Source: Phlegmacium glaucopus
Lineage: Eukaryota; Basidiomycota; Agaricomycetes; Agaricales; Cortinariaceae
Assembly (NCBI GenBank): GCA_015039465.1
Contig: MU130497.1
Coordinates: forward strand, 919,380-983,379
DNA length: 64,000 nucleotides
Direction of reading: 5' to 3'
Made by a program: the position numbers and the translations under genes. Position 1 is the stretch's first letter, and every line of letters starts with the position of its first letter. Under the pieces are notes generated by a model. The model did no database searches, was not told the origin of the DNA, and saw nothing but the letters and a program-made list of their open reading frames with translations. This document shows positions 33,478 through 42,734 of this stretch, piece by piece.

Positions 33478-35239
33478 GACCTGGATGGCAATGCCATGTC
33501 TAGCAATGCTCTTAACCCACCCAGCAGCAGCTTGCTGGCTTCCTCAGAACCATCCAGAAAAACATCAAAATCTTCTCAATTGACAAGGGCATCTCAACAA
33601 ACCGCCATCAAACCTTCACTGAGAGTTAACAAAATGACCAATGCAGTCGCTATGCATGGTATACAAGGCACCATAAACTGTCTCACTGATGTCTTCAAGA
33701 AATCCATCACTTCACCTCTTGACCCACGAGCTGCACAACAAAGTGAAGCTGTACAACCTTTGCAAGCCCATGCCCAGGATGGTCTCACTGTTGCTGAGAG
33801 AACCAAGATGGTGAAGCTCTTCGCAGCAGACCATGTTACGGCAGAGATATATGTAGACCTTATTGATGATGAGTTGGCTGGTGGATGTCTTGAAAAGTAT
33901 GTAGTATCTTCTGTTGAATTCTTCATATCATTTAGTTTTCTGGTATCTGTATACTGTACATTGTTGCAAATACTACTTGTTGTCTGTACCGGCACTACAA
34001 TCAATTATCAGTCTGATTCTTCATCAAGGTCATCATCTTCACTGGCAATTGGCCCATCCATATCTATACCTCTTTCCTTGCATACATTCACATAGTCTTC
34101 CCACATAGCTTGTGCAAATTGATCACGTCATGCATCAATTTCTTCATCCTCAGGTATGGCTGGTGCAGGTTGCAGGATTTCACCAAAACGGTCATGAACT
34201 GAGTGATCCTCATCTGCCTCCAAAGGCCCCTCTTCAGGATCATGTAGATGGATAAAATTATGGATTGCAGCTAATGCTGATGGTATGCAGGCTTGAATCT
34301 CAAGGCTGTACTCTGGTGCCAAAAGCAGTATCCTGAAACGGCGCTTTAAGACACCAAATATTCACTCAATGACATTTTGTGCTGAAGAATGATGAAGATT
34401 GAACAGCTCTTCTTTATTTATTGGTCTATAATTACCATACTATAAGTTGACTATGAAATAAAAAAAAGATACTATGATGAAACATACCTTACGCATGCAC
34501 GGCCCCACTCTGCAAGATGATACCTTGGACCATGGTAGGGAATGAGGAGTTCCTTGCTTGATGAAAATCCAGCATCAGCAAGATAATATTTCCCTTCAGG
34601 GATGACCAAATCCCACAAACGAGCATCTTCATATACTTGGGCATCTGAAGCAGATCCTTCCCATTCTGTCAAGGAATATACAAACAGAAGACTGAACGAG
34701 CATGCAAAAAGGCAATTCTGAGAAATGAAACCTTTGCGATTTCGGTAGAATGCACATTCAGATGCAGGAGGTGAGCAATGAATATGGCTGCCATCAATTG
34801 CTCCCAGTGCGTCCTTGAAGAAGGGCCAGAATTTGGGATTCTGGAGGGTTTTAGGTGAGTTTGGGTCACTTGCACAAGGTAGATGAACATAGTTGTTATA
34901 AAACGGTGGTGAGGAAAATATAAAAAGCATCTTGCGAAAATAACTAAAGACTAAAGTATATTAACTCATATTTTATTATTAGTGTATTTCACCTACCGAG
35001 AAATAGTTTCATTGGATCTTTGAAATTGTTCACCTAGATGTCTGACTGTTTGACCAGTCACACAAGCATGAAGGAATATCACAAGTTGTTCTTCAAGGGA
35101 CACATATTTGGAATTGCCATGTCCCATTTCACACAGGACTGCAATGAGAGCTACAAATACTTCATGATGTACTCCAAGCTCACAGTGGATACATTTTTCA
35201 TGACCATGCTACATTCTGTCATACATTACTCTGGTCTGA

Positions 35240-36690
35240 CTCTGTCGGAGTTGTTTCCGGTAGTCCATACTCCGTTCCAGTACTTTCCCTTGTTTCTGGT
35301 TCTACTCCTCCTATGTCCAACTCCAAGACTTCTCCATATCATTCTGACTCTTCCAACGATACTCCAAACCCATTACCACACCTTTGCCATAACAACTATT
35401 TCTTTGTCATCACTTTCCCACTATCAGTCAGCACACCAGCTATGGATTATTAACTCAAGAATGCAGGACTTTCCGGGAGCAGAACACAGCACTTTATATT
35501 TATCTTTTATATTTCAGATGCTATTCCTTTTATTATTTAAGTACTCGAAACTTGTATGTTTTCCTCAGTTCAAATATCAACATAGTTTCCTCTTCTTGTT
35601 CTTCCTCTAAGTCACTGAGGTCTTCCATCTTTCTGTTCTCTTCCAGTTCCAAAATCAGGACATTGTAGGAGCTGGGCGGCACAGCACATACACTGATGTA
35701 CCTGCGGTGGGATCAGACCGCAAGTAGTGACGTAGTTCAGAGGGGTTAATGTAGTTTTCCTCAATAGAATTAAAGAGAAGTTCGCAGTATTGAAATACGC
35801 AAGACGAGTAGACCGCGAAGATAGCGAAGTTCGCGAACGATAACGCAGTATGCGAAATAGCTTAAAGGATGAGACTATTGACTTAGAACGTTGCTGCAAA
35901 GTTTATGGGATCAACACTCTGGCCGTCTCCTGTTCACCTTGCCTCCTACTTGCTACAGGTACTTAATACAAGAGTAACAAGCTAAGCCAGGTGCAGATAT
36001 GCGAAACAGTAATGTAAAAATTGAGCTAATGCAAAGTCACATGAGCCCAGTAGTTTGGTAGCGAAGGAATAGGGGATAGAATAAAAATAAAAGTGATGAG
36101 TAAGGAGGTCAGTTGAATGACCTCCTGTTTCGAAGGAGATGATAAAATATTAATATATATGGAAAGTTAAAAGAAATTAAGTTGAGAACAACACGGACCA
36201 TGATCAAACCAGTAAAAGGGATGCGTATGCGAGCCGTGAAAGACCGCGAGATTAAAGAGAAGCTGTGTGAAGATGTGGTTGCGAAGGAAAGAAACGGTTA
36301 AGTCCAGTATTGATAGAGAAAGCTGAAGATATGTCGAAGTATGAAGTGCGAAGAGGAACGAGGGTATGTTGGATAGTTAAGGAGGTCGTAGGAGTGATGT
36401 GCGGAGGTCATGCGAGGAATATAGTATGTTGTGCAAGATGCGGAGGATGTGCGAGATGTGGAGGATGTGCGAGATGTGGAGGATGTGCGAGATGTGGAGG
36501 ATGTGCGAGAACCGCGAATGATGGTGCGAATGAAACTGGTACCCGCGAGGTATCCGCATATACTGTGAAGTTGGTAAAACGCAAAAATAACTAGTTTACG
36601 AACCTAGAGGTTATATGGGTCCTATCAATGCTGAGGCCAAAGTCCTTTCCATTACTTGTTCCGGTTCTGTTCCGTCCAATCCAGTGTTAC
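35240..36690. mobile_element. Insertion inside the Harbinger transposase gene
   Basis: About 1.45 kb separates GEAWVMELLAG from the rest of the transposase, so it is an insertion (limits within 20 bp or so). The segment 35680-36600 is rich in GCGA, AGACCGCGA and TCGCGAACG. It ends near GAGGTTATATGGGTCC, loosely like the copia primer site. Only the 18-bp array at about 36431-36510 is distinctive. No protein is recognised; the 190-codon plus-strand frame at 35038-35610 is a shadow of the transposase joined to the insertion. Confidence 0.5.
36431..36510 (+). repeat. 18-bp tandem repeat TGTGCGAGATGTGGAGGA
   Basis: About four near-perfect copies. It would encode CARCGG repeats in one frame, but no gene surrounds it. 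Confidence 0.8.
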
Positions 36691-37134
36691 TCCAACATTT
36701 TCCCTTTGTCTAAACTTAACAGACCAGCAAGGAGTTCCATCACCCATGCTTCACCTGTGAGGACAGACATATGATATGGTTCCCTGGTAAACATTGACTG
36801 AAGTAAGGCAGTGCTGGCTGTTAGGATAATGCTAGTGAAAAGGGCTGCATACTGATGCAGCTGTCGTCGAAGGAGTATCCTTGCCAATAGCTCATCCTCA
36901 TCTGATAGTTGGTCCATTGATAAGATTGCTTATTGAATACTCTAAATTATCTCAGATGTCAGCCATTCCCATATATAGAACGTCAGCCATTCTCATATAT
37001 GGACAGACATCTTATCTCAGAGATTAGATAGAGTGTATATAAGGAAAATTCAGCCCCTGCTGATGGCCGAATTGGAAACAAGGCCTGAAACTAGACCCAC
37101 ACATGGCCATGCACATCATCCAAACAAGCTCTAA

Positions 37135-38340
37135 CAAGCACTGAAACTTAGAAGTAATGTTTCTTCTTAAGACAAGATTGTAAGTGATTATATTGGTTCT
37201 TGTCAGGGGACACTATGTACACTTATTATCTTAGCTACAATCCCATCATGCCTCCCTCTATTTATCATTAAAAATGGTTATTAGTAGTCACTGACAAACA
37301 TTCTCTAGTAGTTACATGTGCGACTCTGAGTAGATACTTATCACATGTTCCTTATGGAATGTGTGTCCTATTTCTATTTTACTTACTCTAGTCTGTTATC
37401 TAGGCTCAGTATAGTTACTCAGGTCTGCATGTATATAAGGTTGCAGGTGCCATCTTAGAATGGCACCTTGGTATAAGCTTGGGTACAGGCAATACCTCTT
37501 CTCTAAGTTAACAGGTTGTCTTGTACTACCCCTAACAGTTCTTTTTATATTAATAAACTAAACTTAACTGAATATCCCTATGTAGGCTTCACCTTTAAGC
37601 ACATTATATACTCTAGGGGTTCTTTTATAATATGATGTTCTATATCATCTATATCTAATAAAAAGTTAATGTCTAACCTTCAGAATATTGAAAACTAAAA
37701 TATACTGAAATATACTGAAATTTAATTAAAATCTAGCAAAATATGCTAAAATATCTAAAATTTAGTAAAATAAGTAATAGTAAAGATATAAAATTATATT
37801 GGTCAATCCTTAGACTTTAATGAATATATATTCTATTTAAACTTTTTTATACTTTTATAAAATACCTTATAATTAAATTCTTCAAAAAAGGAAATCTTTA
37901 TTATAAATTCAGAACTTTAAATTCTATTATGTTAATGCCCTTCTTTATATAAGACAAAATAAATTTTTAAAAAGACCTTATAAAATCAAACATCTGCATA
38001 AATTATACCTAACTAGTTTTAAGTTTATAAATCTAAAGAGCAAAAGGTTAGCTGGTATTATAACTAGTTTAGCTTCTTCTATAACCATTAGATTAAAGAC
38101 CAAAATCTTCTTTGAGTTCTTCTTAACAATGTCTTTGCTTGTTTTTTTCTGATGCCTATTGTGTATTTGTTAGTAAAAATAAACTTCAAAATATTAAAAA
38201 AAGATTTTAATATTCAACAGTAATCATTTGTTTGTTTGTCTTAATATGAGCTTAAGAATGCTTGTCATTGCACTAGTGTTGACTTAAGTTTAAGAGTGAG
38301 TTTCAAGTATTACAAAATAGTTAAGTTAATATATAACAAA
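37135..38340. other. AT-rich segment without genes
   Basis: 1.2 kb of very AT-rich DNA (especially 37620-38220, with repeated AAATATACTGAAATATACTG) between the Harbinger element and the next remnant. Nothing coding or repeated elsewhere in the window was seen. Confidence 0.5.
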
Positions 38341-38343
38341 CTG

Positions 38344-38700
38344 CATCTCAAACCTGTCAGTGACCTGGACACACTTGTTAATGTCATTGGTCCTCTCACT
38401 CCTGCCCTTGGCCTCTGCATCACTACCAAGGCCAGGCCCAACACTCAGGGAATGATGGCCCTCTACCTTGCCAAAGGTGGCAGTAGCAATAGGCTCTTGG
38501 GCCTTTCATGCTGTCATGTCCTTGTTGGATCTAAGGAAGCCAATTGTTGACTACATTTTCCAACCCAGTGGGCATTCTAAAGATGTCCTCCTGCTCAGCA
38601 GGAGAGCTTTTGCCAACCTCATCGATTTGATTAAACTTAGGATCAGACAAATGACATCATGGTTAAGTGCTGGAGGGAGCAGATTCAAGGATTTAAGGTC
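38344..38700 (+). pseudogene. Remnant of a basidiomycete protein family, unknown function
   Basis: The frame gives GPLTPALGLCITT, NTQGMMALYLAKGGSS and RLLGLSCCHVLVGSKEAN, then after a break DVLLLSRRAFANLIDLIKLR, and in another frame VKCWREQIQGF. I recognise this order from a family of uncharacterised agaricomycete proteins. The GLSCRHVL motif there resembles the His site of trypsin-like folds, but that is inference. Here at least one stop and one frameshift separate the parts. Confidence 0.5.
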
Positions 38701-38868
38701 AAAGATTTCATTTATATAATTTCTATGACATTATTTAGTACAATAAACAGTATATTTTACCCAAATTATTTAATTCAACCTAATTCTTTACCAAGAACTT
38801 CTACACCTCCTTTAGTTTTTATTATAGCCTTCAAGCCTCCAACTTTGACTTAGTTATAATATAGAGAA

Positions 38869-39230
38869 ATGGATAAGTGGAGAGTAGCTTTTCTTGGTGA
38901 TGGTGGTGTAGGCAACACTGCTTTGGCAGTTCAGGTTTGTCACATTCTTGTTTCTCATTGAATTCTACCTTGATTTTTTAGTACTTACAGTTCACTTTGA
39001 ATTCTTTTGTTGGTAAGAACTAAGTCTTAGAATTTCACTCCCTACCCTGAGGTCCTGACTCCTGAGTTATCCTTCATATTCAACAGATGTATGTCAGCAG
39101 CTTATTCCATTGGTTGGAACATTCCTGATGATGCATGACAGACATATGACCTGACAATAGAAGACTCCTATTGAAAACAGCTTGTGGTGGACAATCAAAT
39201 GTGTCTAGCTGGGGAGTGGAGGATATGGCC
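38869..39230 (+). pseudogene. Ras-type small GTPase fragment, dead copy
   Basis: Three short exons are recognisable. 38869-38934 encodes the start of a Ras-like protein with the P-loop GDGGVGNTAL. 38991-39012 encodes FTLNSFV. About 39144-39201 encodes TYDLTIEDSY, a stop, then KQLVVDNQMC, which is switch I. The family reads GDGGVGKTAL, so the essential P-loop Lys is Asn here, and the TGA (39172-39174) stands at a conserved Arg. GT donors follow exons 1 and 2 (GTTTGT, GTAAGA). The homology ends after switch I, so no G3-G5 motifs are present. The introns show it was copied as DNA, not from mRNA. Confidence 0.7.
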
Positions 39231-40216
39231 AAGGATGTGGTTGTTGAGTTTGTTCCAGTCCTTATTGACCCAATTGAGCAACACTCTATTGCCTTCTCTG
39301 CCCTTGTCCAGCAACCCCTGAGTCTCAATCCAGGCCACTCTAGCCTTCTCAGTGCCAACAGTGTTGGTATCTATTTTCTTTTTCTTGGACTAGTGCAGTC
39401 TGGCTATTTCCATGGTATTTAGTGTAGTTTAGTTAGTTACCAATAGCATTTGGTATGGTTCTCTGGTTATTAATAGAAATCCATGGTTTTCTAATACTGC
39501 AGCCTACCAGCTCATTATTATTAACATTATATAATTTTTAATTTAAATTGGGAGTGCTCAGTGCTCAAACCTTGTACTGTGTATTGAGTGGTAAAAGAAG
39601 CTGTTCCCCCCTCTGCTCCTGCTACCATGGCACCTAAAACTATGGGTGGAAGCTCTTGAGGCCATTGTGGCCAGCCATCCACTCAACACCAGCAACAGCA
39701 GCCAGCCACAGAACCTGATATCAGTGCTCAGGCTGCTTTCCTACCTCCCCCAGACCCTGTAACTCCCATTCATCACACAGCACTGTTTCATGTTCTCCTG
39801 TATAATCCATGCCCTATCCCAGCCTAACCCTCATCTCCAGACAAGGAGGAGTTTGATTTCAATGAAGCAGATGCCATTCCAATCACTGCCTCTCCAGTTG
39901 CTGGTGCTTTGGGTCACCTGTAAAGTGTGCATGTGCTGTGGGGGGAATCAGGAGAGCCTTCATTGGAAAGGAGATCTTGAGGTTTGAGATTAAAGTGATA
40001 AGGATATAATAAGTACATGATTGTCCTTGGTAATATAATCAATGTACTAACATTGATGCTGCATGAAAAATGTGGTGATCAAATGTGTATGATCATTATG
40101 TCACCACTGTCAACTGCATATGTGACCCCTTCTCTCACCTGCCTACCCTAAGAACCACCAACAACCACTGCACTGTGATTGGAATATATGAGTGTGTTTT
40201 TTGGCAAATAACAATG
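39231..40216. other. Unassigned remnants before the large transposon
   Basis: Contains a possible protein remnant from an ATG at 39627 (MAPKTMGGSS, TGA, then a Gln/Pro-rich stretch with PATEPDISAQAAFLPPPDP). An upstream partial copy of the large element's terminal repeat is at about 40191-40216. I see no complete gene. Confidence 0.35.
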
Positions 40217-40429
40217 GTATGAGTGTATTTTTCGGCAAATAAACATGGTCTCAATGACAAACATGGTGTGAGGTCACAGTCTGGTTGTCACTATGGTCAA
40301 TATATCACACATTGAGATAGTAGTCATACTTCATGGTTTAAATGTCATGTATCTACTAAAATAGTTTTATAAGATGGGCAATGGCTTATATCATGTATAT
40401 TAATATATGAACATGGTCTCAGTACAGTG

Positions 40430-40580
40430 CCAGCAATGACCACAAGATGTGACCATGGTGTGTGACCATGACCATGACTTGTGACCATGACCATGATGTG
40501 TGACTATGACTATGATGTGTGACTATGACTATGATGTGTGACTATGACCATGACCATGACAATGTGTGACCATGACAAGT
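40430..40580 (+). repeat. TGTGACTATGACTATGA microsatellite
   Basis: Degenerate TGACCATGACCATGATGTG repeats between the left terminal repeat and the first gene. They are also present, shorter, in the second copy at 50235-50335. Confidence 0.75.
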
Positions 40581-40667
40581 CATGTGACCTTTTTCTCGCA
40601 CCTGGCCAGCTATGAGCTGGCATCTCCCACTGCTGTCTACTGCCTTCTCACTGCTCGGAAACTTTGT

Positions 40668-42461
40668 AATGGCCAAAAGAAAGAACAAGTCTACAGTAGC
40701 AGCAGCACAAAAGAGTCAGTTCTCCTATCACAACCTTTGGGATACCTCTATTAATTCCTGGTTAGTGGATAATGTTCTTCTCAGTCTACTTGATAGCATT
40801 GGTGCTATTGTCACTGATGATATCACAACTGGCTCAGTGAGATTGACTGAGCTATTATTCAAGATAGGAGATGCCACTGGAAAGCACATGACAAAGGTAG
40901 GTATTTAACTTCTACTATTTCTAACTAATGGCTAAAATGATAAATTTATTAGGCTGAGGATATCATGCAATTGTTCAATGAATCCCATATGCTAAGAGAG
41001 CATCAAGAAGCAAAAAAGGCCTTTAATAGCCTAAAGCATGCCCTTTCGGTACAGCCTGAGTCTCATTGGTCAAAATGAGCAATTGTAAGTCTTTAATTTG
41101 CTCACTTTCAGGCCTATACAATAACAAATCCTTTCTTAGCAGCATAAGTTAGGTATGACAATAAAGGAGGGGGGGTTGTGATTTTTTGTTTGACAATTGA
41201 TATAATTGTAGGTCTGACTATGGCAAAATATTCTGCACACGATCTGCTTGCATTGTCCCAAAAAGACCGCCCTTTTCAGATTAAAATGGTTGAGCGTACT
41301 CCCATTAAGTCTGCAATTAAGCGCTATACATTTATGAGTGACTCTCCTGATAATAGGGCTGCCCATATCAGTGAGGAGACTGGTTACTACATGGTAGGGC
41401 CTGAGGAATCTGTTATATTTTATACAAAAGGTTCTGGTGAGTTGAACAGTGTTTTACTGGATCACTGGAATACTGAAAATTCTAGATGATTCTGAAATTG
41501 TGGTTGAGTTGGCTGTTATACATGGAATTGGCCAGAATTTGCCAGTTTCAGACAAGTTATATACTTGGCTTTCTGACATTGTTGATACAGCCTGTGGTTG
41601 CCGCCGCAATATCCGAGTAATGTTATCTATTTCATTTGTTTGGAATAAATTCTCATTTTAATTGGTTTACTAGCCAACACATCCTGGTCATATGAGCCAG
41701 GTTGGTCTGAATCTTGGGCCCCGCCATGCCCGTGTTCTTGGGTGGGCAAAAAGCTACACACAATCTTTAGACAAGACAGCATGCTTTAACCATGATCAAG
41801 ATGCTATTGGTGCAGCATCAATTTCATGGAGTCTTTTTCAGGCTGCCATGCCACAGGAAGTTGTCTCTCCTGTATATGAAGCACTATCTGAAGCTGGCCT
41901 TCCCTGCATTGCAACCCGTGATGTTGACCCAGTTATTTTTATCAGAGAATCTGCTGAAGCTTATTTTTTCTGACACACCTCAAAATAGGAATGGGTTATT
42001 CATTGCAGTTTGAAAATCATGTAATAGAGTTCCCAGATACTGAGCATGCTCCACCTGAGAGTTACTTTTCACGGGGCTATGAGGCGTAAGGTTTTCTTCT
42101 ACCATGCTATCTTTTTATTGACTGCTGGACTAGTTGGGCCCATGTCGACCCTTCCTACTGCAAATATGCATTTAATCTGTGTGTAAACCAGACTTCTATT
42201 GCATCAAATCCAGATAAGCTACCTGGTGCAACTTTTGTTGATGTTGATCTCCGTGTTGCTGTTCTCCAGTCACCAGCAACAGGCATTGGTTTCCAGCCAG
42301 CTCGGCTTCATGGGACGACACTTGGACATGGCACAATAAACCACAACATCAGCATTACCTTTTCCCAGCGGGTTGCTGATGCATGGAGTGAGGCAACAGG
42401 ATCAAATAAAGCAGTTATTTCTGGAGAGGGTGCTGGGGAGGGTGCTGGTGAAGGTGACTAG
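40668..42461 (+). pseudogene. Unknown gene 1 of the large transposon
   Basis: Function not recognised. Exon 1 (40668-40895) starts MAKRKNKSTVAAAQKSQFSY. Later exons give KEDIM-type helical text, then SAHDLLALSQKDRPFQIKM (from about 41217), VELAVIHGIGQNLPVSDKLY (from about 41504), GPRHARVLGWAKSYTQSL (from about 41692), DVDLRVAVLQSP and LGHGTINHNISITFSQR (to 42461). A TGA at 41076-41078 follows SHWSK where CGA would give Arg. Several introns have GT-AG ends (for example 41433-41484, 41618-41673). No catalytic motif stands out. It precedes the integrase gene on the same strand. Confidence 0.5.
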
Positions 42462-42734
42462 GCAAATAATTAGTATCATTTAATACTTTTTTGTCCGTTA
42501 TATTGTTTGTGATTGCTACAATTTGCACTGGTACAAATATATAACCTACTGCACACTCAACTAGGAGACAGAGATGGGATATAGTAGTCTTTTATTACAG
42601 AAATAAACCAGCTAAAGGCTGGTGAAAGTAAATACAGTCAATGTGTGACAATATGTGACTGTTTGTGACCACTGACAGTCTTGTTATCGATTATCCAGCA
42701 TTCACAGCATTAAAACTACTAGTAACTCCAAGCT

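Larger units (their letters stand above)
31318..33905 (+). pseudogene. Harbinger Myb/SANT-like partner protein, interrupted
   Basis: Exons 31318-31521, 31572-31700 and 31754-32092 (first 223 aa) give a Myb/SANT-like domain (WSDREITGLVDYL, then CKTKWQSLKATY) followed by an acidic linker. The frame is then cut by a 1.4-kb TIR element (32093-33477). The C-terminal half resumes after it with VAMHGIQGTINCLTDVF and a final helix-rich segment (about 33640-33905), as in other fungal Harbinger partner proteins. In the family this protein binds the element ends and helps the transposase enter the nucleus. The 3' end is uncertain. Confidence 0.75.
34008..36917 (-). pseudogene. PIF/Harbinger DDE transposase, disrupted
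   Basis: Nuclease that excises and inserts the element. N-terminal part 36917 to about 36695 (DEDELLARILLRRQLHQYA ... GEAWVMELLAG). After a 1.45-kb insertion it resumes at about 35225 with YVSLEEQLVIFLHACVTG and FQRSNETISR. The DDE core has GAIDGSH (first Asp), EGSASDAQ (second Asp) and SAQNVIE (Glu). All three catalytic residues are still encoded. TGA stops replace arginine directly after the Glu (34364-34362) and near the C-terminus (34130-34128). The final stop is at 34010-34008. Small introns lie near 34930-34985 and 34440-34480. Confidence 0.85.
31093..37131. mobile_element. PIF/Harbinger transposon, 6.0 kb
   Basis: Terminal inverted repeats of 72 bp (31093-31164 and 37060-37131, about three mismatches) begin GAGCTTGTTTGGATGATG. 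They are flanked by TAA on both sides (31090-31092, 37132-37134), the 3-bp target preference of PIF/Harbinger. It carries the usual two genes: a Myb/SANT-like protein on plus and a DDE transposase on minus, arranged convergently. Both genes are broken by later insertions and by TGA stops. Confidence 0.9.

Noticed and set aside
35038..35610. 190-codon plus-strand open frame
   Set aside because: Its first part is the antisense of the Harbinger transposase (YVSLEEQLVIFLHACVTG on minus) and the rest belongs to the insertion.
36431..36510. Possible CRISPR array (regular 18-bp repeats)
   Set aside because: Repeats are directly adjacent without spacers, and the genome is eukaryotic; it is a plain tandem repeat.
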